Position numbers and translations under genes: made by a program
Shown here: positions 1 to 5,114 of the stretch, piece after piece
How the letters are laid out: each line of letters opens with the position of its first letter
Position numbering within the stretch: the first letter of the stretch is position 1
The notes under the pieces: generated by a model
Told to the model about the DNA's origin: nothing
The model's input: only the letters and a program-made list of their open reading frames with translations
Database searches by the model: none
Assembly: GCF_000376785.1 (NCBI RefSeq)
Contig: NZ_AQXX01000105.1
Location: 1 to 59,549 of the forward strand
DNA: 59,549 nt
Reading direction: 5' to 3'
From: Hahella ganghwensis DSM 17046
GTDB taxonomy: Bacteria; Pseudomonadota; Gammaproteobacteria; Pseudomonadales; Oleiphilaceae

Positions 1-184
1 CATTGCCTCGAAAAGCCTGGCCGTCATCTCTGCGATGTTCCCTTATCCAGCGGCCCAGCATATTGGGGGTAATCCCAAGGCTTCGAGCAGCATCGGTTTG
101 ACTGTAGCCTTGATCCAGAACCAGGCTGATGGCATCCAATTTAAATTCTTTTGAGTACTTCTTTCGTGTGGTCAATTTCTTCAT
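1..184 (-). CDS. IS3-family transposase OrfA, N-terminal part only
   Basis: Reading the minus strand from the ATG at 184-182 gives a protein beginning MKKLTTRKKYSKEFKLDAIS, followed by a helix-turn-helix segment (residues ~25-45) with the sequence GYSQTDAARSLGITPNMLG and then RWIREH. This is the N-terminal HTH of IS3-family OrfA, which binds the element ends; OrfB (the DDE integrase) is normally made by frameshifting. Only 61 codons are in the window. Family assignment is from recognisable sequence pattern; the subgroup is not determined. Confidence 0.85.
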   Translation of the reverse strand, partial: MKKLTTRKKYSKEFKLDAISLVLDQGYSQTDAARSLGITPNMLGRWIREHRRDDGQAFRGN

Positions 185-230
185 CTCCAGTTAGGGGTAT
201 TATCCTTAACTGGGTTGGTCTGTTCTATTA
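1..230 (-). mobile_element. End of an IS3-family insertion sequence (cut by window edge)
   Basis: The first ~230 bases hold the start of a transposase OrfA and its upstream region on the minus strand. The rest of the element lies left of the window. Just upstream of the OrfA start is a small inverted repeat (CCAGTTA at 188-194, TAACTGG at 208-214). The exact outer end cannot be fixed without the other terminus; it lies between about 224 and 240, where the downstream glycohydrolase reading frame becomes recognisable. The element interrupts that gene. Confidence 0.75.
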
Positions 231-847
231 GGCCACGTCATAAGGATCCTAAAGCGACAATAGCGTCCCTGGCAATTGCACAGGCCGCGTATATGGCAGC
301 CCAGGGTGAGGTTGTAACAATCCAGAACTATCGTAATCAATTAGCGGCACTGATTAACGATGAAGATAACAATTCTGTCAGAGAGTTCCACTCACTTATT
401 GATTTGATCAATCAAAATTTATCTCTGAATGAAACAGAGTTTGCCAAAATATTGAAACAAGAGAATGGTATTAGCGGGTACATATACCACACCGTGCCAA
501 TGGTCTTATTTATCTGGTTAAGACACCAAAGAGACTTTGAAGGCGCGATGACCTCAATGATTCGATTAGGAGGGGACACTGATACTACCGCTGCCATCCT
601 AGGCGGCGTGGTTGGAGCAGGCACCGACAAATCCGACATTCCAAGGGACTGGTTGGATAACATCATGGACTGGCCCATATCTGTTAACTATGTCAAAGCT
701 TTGTCGGCGCAACTGGTACAGTGTAAACAATCCAATACCAAAGCTTCCGTAGCCCTCCTGCCCGGGCCATTGATTTTTTTACGCAACATGATCTTTTTAG
801 TGATTGTACTATTGCATGGTTTTAGGAGATTGCTGCCTCCTTATTAA
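225..847 (+). pseudogene. ADP-ribosylglycohydrolase family protein, 5' end removed by IS
   Basis: About 205 codons are open to the stop at 845-847. The motif GGDTDTTAAILGGVVGA (near nt 572-622) is the C-terminal metal-binding signature of the DraG/ADP-ribosylglycohydrolase family, enzymes that remove ADP-ribose from proteins or small molecules. Family members usually run to about 300 residues and need an N-terminal acidic metal-binding motif, which is absent here because the sequence upstream belongs to the insertion element. An in-frame start inside the IS end (215) could produce a hybrid protein, but without the N-terminal metal ligands it should be inactive. Convergent with rtcR, 24 bases apart. 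The last ~35 residues are hydrophobic and unlike the usual family end. Confidence 0.7.
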
Positions 848-871
848 CACTCTCCATAACATTTTCCCAGG

Positions 872-2491
872 CTATGGCTTTCCCTTTAGCGGTATATCCT
901 TCAGCTCAATATCAAATCGCTGCAACCAGGACTTAATTCGATGCGTATCATTCATCTGTTTACGGCGTAGCCGGGACTTCTCGAAAAGTTTTCGGCTGGC
1001 TTCCGCATAGGAAGATGATTGCCTAATGGTATCAACGACCAACTTCAAGGCATGCAGATCGATTGAATCCATATGACCAAGGATGTCTCGGCCGAGACAA
1101 TCCAAAGAATCCTTTTCAGATGAGTCTTTCCACTCTCCAACATCCCCATACCATATGGCTTTCAGCCTGGAAATTTCCCTCTCTACATCATCCGTTCGAA
1201 TCACGCCACCATCAGACAATGTGGTCATTCGCCTGACACTGGCGATCAAATCCCGAAAATTTCCAGTCCATAAGGATTCAGGCCGAGAAGCAAATTCGAC
1301 AAAGCGTTTCCGTGCATCAGGAGCAATTCGAAATCGTTGCTCAAGCGTCCGGCTAACCTGATCGAGCTCATAATCCAGGTTAGGTTCCAAGTCTTCCAGT
1401 CGCTCCTTTAATCCTGGCAACGTGAAAGTCCATAAATTGATCCTCGCCAGCAAATCTTCCCTAAATACGCCTTGTCGACATGACTCACGAAGGTCACGAT
1501 TAGTCCCCGCAATCAACTGGAAACGACTCTCCTGTAACCGGTCACTCCCCATAGGATAAAACGACTGATTTTCGATCGCAGACAGCAGCATGGCCTGCTC
1601 CTCCAAACCTAATTCCCCTATTTCATCCAGAAACAGCAGTCCATTATCCGCTCTCTGCAGTAACCCTTCCCGGCTTTCCAAAGCTCCGGTAAATGCCCCC
1701 TTCCTATGCCCAAACAATGCTGACATAGCATTGTCCCCCATCAGGGTGGCGCAATTGACTTCTACATAGTCGCCGCTGATTTGCGCAGTTTTGTGTTTTA
1801 ACGCATAAATTCGCCGGGCAAGGTCTGATTTTCCTGCACCAGTGGGCCCCATTAGCAAAATGGGATAAGGGCTACGCCGGCTGATAATCTCCAATTCCTC
1901 GATCATCTGATTAAACTTCAGATTTAGCGTTGGAATTCCCCTTTTAAGATCGTTTTCTTCTGCTTCTTTCTGCCGACGTACCCGTTCTGCAACGGCATCG
2001 TATTTGGAAAGATCCAGATCAATCACCTGAAACCTGGCCACCCCGCCTTTTTCCCCCGGCGCGGTTTGAAGAATTTTTCCCGGAAAATAACGTCCTTCCA
2101 CCAACTTATAGATACAGATCTGCTGAATATGCGTGCCAGTGGTGATGTGGAACAGATATTCATAGTCCGATCTGAAGGTTGCGGCTTCCTTCTCAACGAA
2201 ATCCACCAGCGTCAAATGTACCTCGGCCAGCTCCCAGGGATCTCCGAACTTCACCTGATGAAGGCTGACACTGATATCGCTATTCAATTGCTCTATATCC
2301 TCTTTGACTTCCTCCGCCAGCAACTGCTCGTTGTCATAAAGAAGATGAATCTGTGTAACCCCAGCCATCTGCGCCAGCGACACCGTTGGCCGCCAACGTC
2401 GTTCAAACCGCTTCTCATAAGCTCCGCGACGCTTGGAAGCTCGATCCAGTCGCTGACCGACAATCGAATAGATAACTTTGGGGAATGTCAT
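872..2491 (-). CDS. rtcR: RtcR, sigma-54-dependent activator of RNA repair genes
   Basis: Codes for 539 residues, the normal RtcR length (~530). Residues 1-180 form the CARF-type sensor (starts MTFPKVIYSIVGQRLDRA), which in characterised RtcR proteins senses tRNA fragments with 2',3'-cyclic phosphate ends. Residues ~185-430 form the AAA+ sigma-54 activation domain with Walker A GPTGAGKS, the sigma-54-contacting GAFTGA loop (in KGAFTGALESREG) and Walker B GLLFLDEIGE. The last ~100 residues hold a helical DNA-binding part. In Escherichia coli and Salmonella rtcR is divergent from rtcBA or rsr-rtcBA. Here it is divergent from a sigma-54 promoter that leads into a tRNA array; rtcB and rtcA are not in the window. 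All key activator motifs look intact, so the protein should be functional. Confidence 0.95.
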   Translation of the reverse strand: MTFPKVIYSIVGQRLDRASKRRGAYEKRFERRWRPTVSLAQMAGVTQIHLLYDNEQLLAEEVKEDIEQLNSDISVSLHQVKFGDPWELAEVHLTLVDFVEKEAATFRSDYEYLFHITTGTHIQQICIYKLVEGRYFPGKILQTAPGEKGGVARFQVIDLDLSKYDAVAERVRRQKEAEENDLKRGIPTLNLKFNQMIEELEIISRRSPYPILLMGPTGAGKSDLARRIYALKHKTAQISGDYVEVNCATLMGDNAMSALFGHRKGAFTGALESREGLLQRADNGLLFLDEIGELGLEEQAMLLSAIENQSFYPMGSDRLQESRFQLIAGTNRDLRESCRQGVFREDLLARINLWTFTLPGLKERLEDLEPNLDYELDQVSRTLEQRFRIAPDARKRFVEFASRPESLWTGNFRDLIASVRRMTTLSDGGVIRTDDVEREISRLKAIWYGDVGEWKDSSEKDSLDCLGRDILGHMDSIDLHALKLVVDTIRQSSSYAEASRKLFEKSRLRRKQMNDTHRIKSWLQRFDIELKDIPLKGKP

Positions 2492-2695
2492 TGAAATTTA
2501 CACCTGCAGATAAACAGTTATCGAAAATTTGTCCCATTAATCACACATGACAGATTTCAGCATGATACTCATCCAATTAAAAACTATCAAAATATATAGT
2601 GAAAACCATTAATTCTATTTAAAAAGATAAATAACTTTGCTTTCGTATTATAAAATCATCCGCCAATCTCTTTTATTTAGACGTTTCCACAAAGC

Positions 2696-2711
2696 TGGCA
2701 CGGTGCATGCA
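2696..2711 (+). promoter_or_regulatory. Sigma-54 promoter facing the tRNA array
   Basis: TGGCACGGTGCATGCA matches the -24/-12 consensus TGGCACG-N4-TTGCW in all but one position, with the invariant GG (2697-2698) and GC (2709-2710) separated by exactly ten bases. The orientation is away from rtcR, so transcription would begin near 2722-2724 and run toward the tRNAs. The AT-rich 204 bases between it and rtcR (2492-2695) are the expected place for RtcR enhancer sites, but I could not identify a clear palindrome there. The motif is seen directly; its use by RtcR is inferred from position. Confidence 0.87.
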
Positions 2712-2794
2712 TACTTATATAACAACTAATACAGAAAGGCTGCTATTCAGCAAAGAGATATAGCCGACTGTTTTTCATTATTTTGGGATTCAAC

Positions 2795-2959
2795 ATGAGA
2801 CACGATCTTTCTACAACATATTGGCCAGCAGACAATAAAGGTGAACATCGCCTCTATGCCTACGGCCTGCGTGCGCTCAATAAGAGCACCGAACAATCGT
2901 GTCATCTGAACCTCATTGCCAACCATGGCATACAGAGCAAATTTATAGGACCTTCCTGA
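2795..2959 (+). CDS. Possible 54-residue leader protein, unrecognised
   Basis: The first ATG after the predicted sigma-54 start opens a 54-codon frame beginning MRHDLSTTYWPADNKGEHRL and ending in a TGA at 2957-2959. The ribosome binding site is weak (TTGGGA about 9 bases upstream). I do not recognise the protein, and it contains no motif of RtcA, RtcB, Rsr or a slipin. It could be a decayed fragment of a larger gene, a leader peptide, or chance. Listed because it fills most of the otherwise unexplained leader. Confidence 0.3.
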   Translation: MRHDLSTTYWPADNKGEHRLYAYGLRALNKSTEQSCHLNLIANHGIQSKFIGPS

Positions 2960-2967
2960 ATTAACGT

Positions 2968-2991
2968 CTGGAGGGTCAACATGCCCTCCAG
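2968..2991 (+). other. Perfect 8-bp hairpin in the tRNA-array leader
   Basis: CTGGAGGG and CCCTCCAG flank an 8-base loop. It begins nine bases after the stop of the small leader frame and precedes the terminator-like hairpin at 3012. No poly-T follows, so it is not itself a terminator; it may be a processing or regulatory structure. Confidence 0.55.
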
Positions 2992-3011
2992 GATATCTGC
3001 ATATAACCGGA

Positions 3012-3046
3012 AACCTGGTGGGCTTTAACAGACACCAGGTTTTTTT
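3012..3046 (+). terminator. Terminator-like hairpin between the sigma-54 promoter and the first tRNA
   Basis: AACCTGGTG pairs with CACCAGGTT around a 12-base loop and is followed by a run of T (3040-3046), the form of a Rho-independent terminator read on the plus strand. It lies about 290 bases after the predicted sigma-54 start and 66 bases before tRNA-Tyr. Either it ends a separate short RNA, or it attenuates the tRNA transcript, or it is read through. Confidence 0.75.
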
Positions 3047-3088
3047 GTGCCCGAACAACCGTGATAGGAAGGTCACGGATTTGGGCAC
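3047..3088 (+). other. Nested stem structure just before the tRNA array
   Basis: An outer stem GTGCCC (3047-3052) with GGGCAC (3083-3088) encloses an inner stem CCGTGA (3059-3064) with TCACGG (3073-3078). It starts directly after the T-run of the terminator-like hairpin and ends 24 bases before tRNA-Tyr. Both stems are perfect. It could be a 5' processing structure or part of an antitermination switch; the function is unknown. Confidence 0.5.
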
Positions 3089-3112
3089 ACCCCGAATAAC
3101 TAAACTAGATTT

Positions 3113-3195
3113 GGATGGGCTGTCGATGGTGAGACAAGCAGACTGTAAATCTGTGGCCGAAAACTGCGGCGGTTCGAATCCGCCCCCATCCACCA
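3113..3195 (+). tRNA. tRNA-Tyr (GTA)
   Basis: Acceptor stem GGATGGG/CCCATCC with A73 and an encoded CCA. D arm GTC/GAC with GG in the loop, anticodon loop CTGTAAA, T arm GGCGG/CCGCC with TTCGAAT. The variable region is 13 bases, as expected for a class II tyrosine tRNA. First tRNA of the array; 16 bases separate it from tRNA-Ser. Tyrosine tRNA is a known target of colicin E5-type nucleases. Confidence 0.9.
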
Positions 3196-3211
3196 AATAA
3201 ATGATGCACAA

Positions 3212-3298
3212 GGTAGGTTGACAGAGTGGTAATGCACCGGATTGCTAATCCGGCGTCTTATAGGAGGCGCGTTGGTTCGAATCCAACACCTACCGCCA
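3212..3298 (+). tRNA. tRNA-Ser (GCT)
   Basis: Acceptor GGTAGGT/ACCTACC with discriminator G73 and encoded CCA; anticodon stem CCGGA/TCCGG with loop TTGCTAA. A long variable arm (GTCT...AGGC) is typical of serine tRNAs. The D stem is weak, with one mismatch. The T loop is the standard TTCGAAT. Confidence 0.9.
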
Positions 3299-3313
3299 AA
3301 ATTGATTAATCGT

Positions 3314-3390
3314 GGTCCTGTCGCTTAACAGGTTAAAGCACCGGCCTCATAAGCCGGCAGATGCAGGTTCGAATCCCGCCGGGACCACCA
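3314..3390 (+). tRNA. tRNA with CAT anticodon (Met elongator or Ile2)
   Basis: Acceptor GGTCCTG/CGGGACC (one G-U pair), A73 and encoded CCA; D arm GCTT/AAGC; anticodon stem CCGGC/GCCGG with loop CTCATAA. The three consecutive G-C pairs of an initiator are absent, so it is an elongator methionine tRNA or a lysidine-modified isoleucine tRNA. The T stem GCAGG/CCCGC contains an A-C mismatch at its third pair, unusual for a housekeeping tRNA. Confidence 0.82.
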
Positions 3391-3399
3391 ACAATTTTT

Positions 3400-3475
3400 G
3401 GGTCGATAGCTCAAATGGCAGAGCAAGGGCCTTTTAAGCCCGAGGTTGAGGGTTCAATCCCCTCTCGACCCACCA
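3400..3475 (+). tRNA. tRNA-Lys (TTT)
   Basis: A canonical cloverleaf: acceptor GGGTCGA/TCGACCC with A73 and CCA, D arm GCTC/GAGC, anticodon stem AGGGC/GCCCG with loop CTTTTAA, T arm GAGGG/CCCTC. Lysine tRNA with the UUU anticodon is the classical substrate of the PrrC anticodon nuclease. Nine bases after the CAT tRNA. Confidence 0.93.
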
Positions 3476-3481
3476 GATTGT

Positions 3482-3557
3482 TCCGGAATAGCTCAGTAGG
3501 TAGAGCGGACGGCTGTTAACCGCCAGGTCACAGGTTCGACCCCTGTTTCCGGAGCCA
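3482..3557 (+). tRNA. tRNA-Asn (GTT)
   Basis: Acceptor TCCGGAA/TTCCGGA with G73 and CCA, D arm GCTC/GAGC, anticodon stem ACGGC/GCCGC region with loop CTGTTAA, T arm ACAGG/CCTGT. U1-A72 with G73 fits bacterial asparagine tRNAs. Only six bases separate it from tRNA-Lys, which implies one shared transcript. Confidence 0.93.
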
Positions 3558-3562
3558 GAATC

Positions 3563-3638
3563 GAGGGTTTGGCCGAAAGGTGAAGGCGCAAGACTGCAAC
3601 TCTTGTATTTGCCAGTTCGAATCTGGCAACCCTCTCCA
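3563..3638 (+). tRNA. tRNA-Cys (GCA)
   Basis: Acceptor GAGGGTT/AACCCTC with discriminator U73, a cysteine identity element, and encoded CCA; D arm GCC/GGC; anticodon stem CAAGA/TCTTG with loop CTGCAAC; T arm GCCAG/CTGGC. Its 3' end is part of a perfect hairpin, CTCCAAT-TTTT-ATTGGAG (3634-3651), which hides the CCA in the precursor and may influence 3' processing. Confidence 0.92.
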
Positions 3639-3674
3639 ATTTTTATTGGAGCAAGTGTAAAGAACCAAGGATTT

Positions 3675-3750
3675 ACCCGTGTAGCTCAGCGAACAGAGCG
3701 TAGGTCTACGAAACCTGAGGTCGATGGTTTGAATCCATCCATGGGTACCA
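3675..3750 (+). tRNA. tRNA-Arg (ACG) with altered elbow pair
   Basis: Acceptor ACCCGTG/CATGGGT (one G-U), A73 and CCA; anticodon stem TAGGT/ACCTG with loop CTACGAA; T arm GATGG/CCATC. The T loop is TTTGAAT, so the near-universal C56 is T. The D loop AGCGAACA has GA where GG (18-19) is expected. The two changes match: G19-C56 becomes A19-U56, which preserves the elbow base pair. A34 would need TadA deamination to inosine. Confidence 0.88.
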
Positions 3751-3763
3751 GATTGATATTAAC

Positions 3764-3840
3764 GCGCAAGTGACGGAACAGGCATACGTACTGGTCTTAG
3801 AAACCAGGTTTTAAGGGTTCGACTCCCTTCTTGCGCACCA
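3764..3840 (+). tRNA. tRNA-Leu (TAG) without a long variable arm
   Basis: Acceptor GCGCAAG/CTTGCGC with A73 and CCA; D arm ACG/CGT with a leucine-like loop GAACAGGCATA; anticodon stem CTGGT/ACCAG with loop CTTAGAA; T arm AAGGG/CCCTT. Bacterial leucine tRNAs are class II with a variable arm of about 12-16 bases, but here the variable region is only GTTTT. The D arm still looks like a leucine tRNA, suggesting the arm was lost. Charging by LeuRS is uncertain. Confidence 0.85.
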
Positions 3841-3894
3841 TTTTAAAAACAGTAACGCTTTTAACTATACAAGAAAGTTTACAAAAGTGTTTAT

Positions 3895-3970
3895 TGGCCG
3901 CTGGCGCAATTGGCAGCGCATCTGACTTTGACTCAGAGGGTTTCCGGTTCAAATCCGGAGCGGCCAGCCA
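3895..3970 (+). tRNA. tRNA-Gln (TTG)
   Basis: Acceptor TGGCCGC/GCGGCCA with G73 and CCA, the U1-A72 pair being typical of glutamine tRNAs; D arm GCGC/GCGC; anticodon stem TCTGA/TCAGA with loop CTTTGAC; T arm TCCGG/CCGGA. Preceded by a 54-base AT-rich gap, the longest in the array, in which I see no promoter. Confidence 0.92.
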
Positions 3971-3976
3971 TTAAGT

Positions 3977-4312
3977 GGTGATCATTAGGGCCTGCTGACA
4001 CTTCGTGTGACGATCATGTTGAGCCTGAGAATAGGTCAATCGCGGCACAAGGAGAGACGTTTAGTTATTCTAAACGAACGACGAGTAACAAAGAGTGCCC
4101 TATTCTCAGGCTCAACCCGCAGGGCTGGGCCTCATTTTGCCCTCTACGGCATTGTCGGTCGCTTATGTAGATGACTACACCGCGCTCCCTCCTCTTTGCA
4201 GAAGGTAAAATGAGACTCCAGCATGATTGTCACACGAAGTGTCAGCAGGCCCGTGGCAGAGCGCCAGGTTGTGGCCCTGGAGATACGAGTTCGATCCTCG
4301 TTGATCACCCCA
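3977..4312 (+). pseudogene. tRNA-His (GTG) split by a MITE in the D arm
   Basis: The 5' part (3977-3987) supplies G-1 and acceptor GTGATCA; the 3' part (4253-4312) supplies the rest: D-stem 3' strand GAGC, anticodon stem CCAGG/CCTGG with loop TTGTGGC, T arm ACGAG/CTCGT, acceptor TGATCAC, C73 and CCA. G-1 opposite C73 is the histidine identity element. The two halves are separated by 265 bases with long terminal inverted repeats. The 5' strand of the D stem (expected GCTC) is not visible, so even precise removal of the repeat unit would not give a complete gene. Probably inactive. Confidence 0.85.
3988..4252. mobile_element. MITE copy 1, inside tRNA-His
   Basis: The terminal inverted repeats at 3988-4011 and 4229-4252 match perfectly over 24 bases and, after one mismatch, continue for six more. 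A second inverted repeat is nested inside (4018-4035 against 4098-4116). No transposase is encoded. The right half (about 4117-4225) is clearly related to the inner part of the repeat at 37381-37569. No target duplication is obvious. It could be mobilised in trans by a related transposase. Confidence 0.85.
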
Positions 4313-4382
4313 AATTTTATTTTCCATCAACTAACACGATTCACTTATATACTTATAGAAACAGCCATTCGAGGGCTTGGCT

Positions 4383-4937
4383 ATGATGATGAAACACCCC
4401 TTAATTTTAAAAATCACTGCTGGAGGGCAACCTCAGAGCTGGCTGACCGTCCATCAAGCGGCACAGCATCTGGTTGCCGGTAGGGTCGCCTGGTCATTTG
4501 GCGACACCGGCATCATTCTGAAAGGGGGCTTCAATAAAGTCGGCCTTCAATCCAGCCTGGGCATACCCGCCATACTGGCCAGTAAAAGTGACCACGCCCG
4601 TATCGCTCACTCAGTGCCATTCACCCGGCAAAACCTGTTCGCCAGGGACCGCTTTACCTGCATGTATTGTGGAAATAAACCATCTGAACGAGCTTTAACG
4701 ATCGACCATATCATCCCGACCAGCCGGGGTGGTCGGCACTCCTGGATGAACACTTGCGCCTGTTGTTTTGGCTGTAACCAGCGTAAGGCTGCATTAACAC
4801 CAGAAGAGGCTGGAATGGCATTATTGTCGGTGCCTTATGTGCCTAACAGGTACGAATACATGTACCTGCGCAATAGATATGTTCTGACAGATCAGATGGA
4901 TTACTTATCCAAGGGTTTTCGAAACTTCGTTGCCTGA
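4383..4937 (+). CDS. HNH endonuclease-like protein at the end of the tRNA array
   Basis: Codes for about 184 residues. The C-terminal half is an HNH/McrA-type nuclease fold: zinc knuckle pairs CMYCGN and CFGCNQRK surround the catalytic segment LTIDHIIPTSRGGRHSWMN, with the His-Asn-His/Lys elements present. The N-terminal ~85 residues are not recognised by me. I chose the first of three consecutive ATG codons (4383, 4386, 4389) because GAGGG at 4371-4375 lies seven bases before it; an in-frame TTG at 4377 sits too close. The gene begins 70 bases after the tRNA-His 3' end on the same strand, with no clear terminator between, so it may belong to the same transcript. Whether it acts on DNA or RNA cannot be told. 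Confidence 0.85.
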   Translation: MMMKHPLILKITAGGQPQSWLTVHQAAQHLVAGRVAWSFGDTGIILKGGFNKVGLQSSLGIPAILASKSDHARIAHSVPFTRQNLFARDRFTCMYCGNKPSERALTIDHIIPTSRGGRHSWMNTCACCFGCNQRKAALTPEEAGMALLSVPYVPNRYEYMYLRNRYVLTDQMDYLSKGFRNFVA

Positions 4938-4996
4938 CCATCAACACTTGCAAGACCAACAACATTTGCAAAACCAGCAATATCAGTAAAACCAAA

Positions 4997-5032
4997 CCAG
5001 TAAGTGACAAAGTCTTCCTTGAATCTTACTGG
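4997..5032 (+). terminator. Possible terminator after the HNH gene
   Basis: CCAGTAAG (4997-5004) pairs with CTTACTGG (5025-5032) across a 20-base loop, followed by a T-rich but interrupted stretch. It lies 60 bases after the HNH stop and may end the tRNA-HNH transcript; being symmetrical it could also serve the opposite strand. Confidence 0.5.
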
Positions 5033-5114
5033 CTTTCCATTTTCTCGGCTTACTGAAAAAATTCAATCGCCTGTTGCCCCCCCTTCTATCGAGAGACCTT
5101 CCGCTTAGAGCAGA

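Noticed and set aside
2492-2695. rtcB/rtcA or a Y RNA gene in the rtcR divergent region
   Set aside because: No RtcA, RtcB, or Rsr motif and no Y-RNA-like paired stem could be recognised; the region is AT-rich and without a frame.
2747-3211. 154-codon minus-strand frame over the leader and tRNA-Tyr
   Set aside because: It runs antisense through tRNA-Tyr and the hairpins and has no recognisable product.
3988-4252. Group I or archaeal-type intron in tRNA-His
   Set aside because: The inserted unit has long perfect terminal inverted repeats and a related copy at 37381-37569 outside any tRNA, and the D-stem strand seems lost. This is a mobile repeat, not an intron.
4950-5000. CRISPR-like short repeats (AAAACCA, GCAA)
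   Set aside because: The repeats are irregular and a few bases long, with no spacer structure; it is simple low-complexity sequence.
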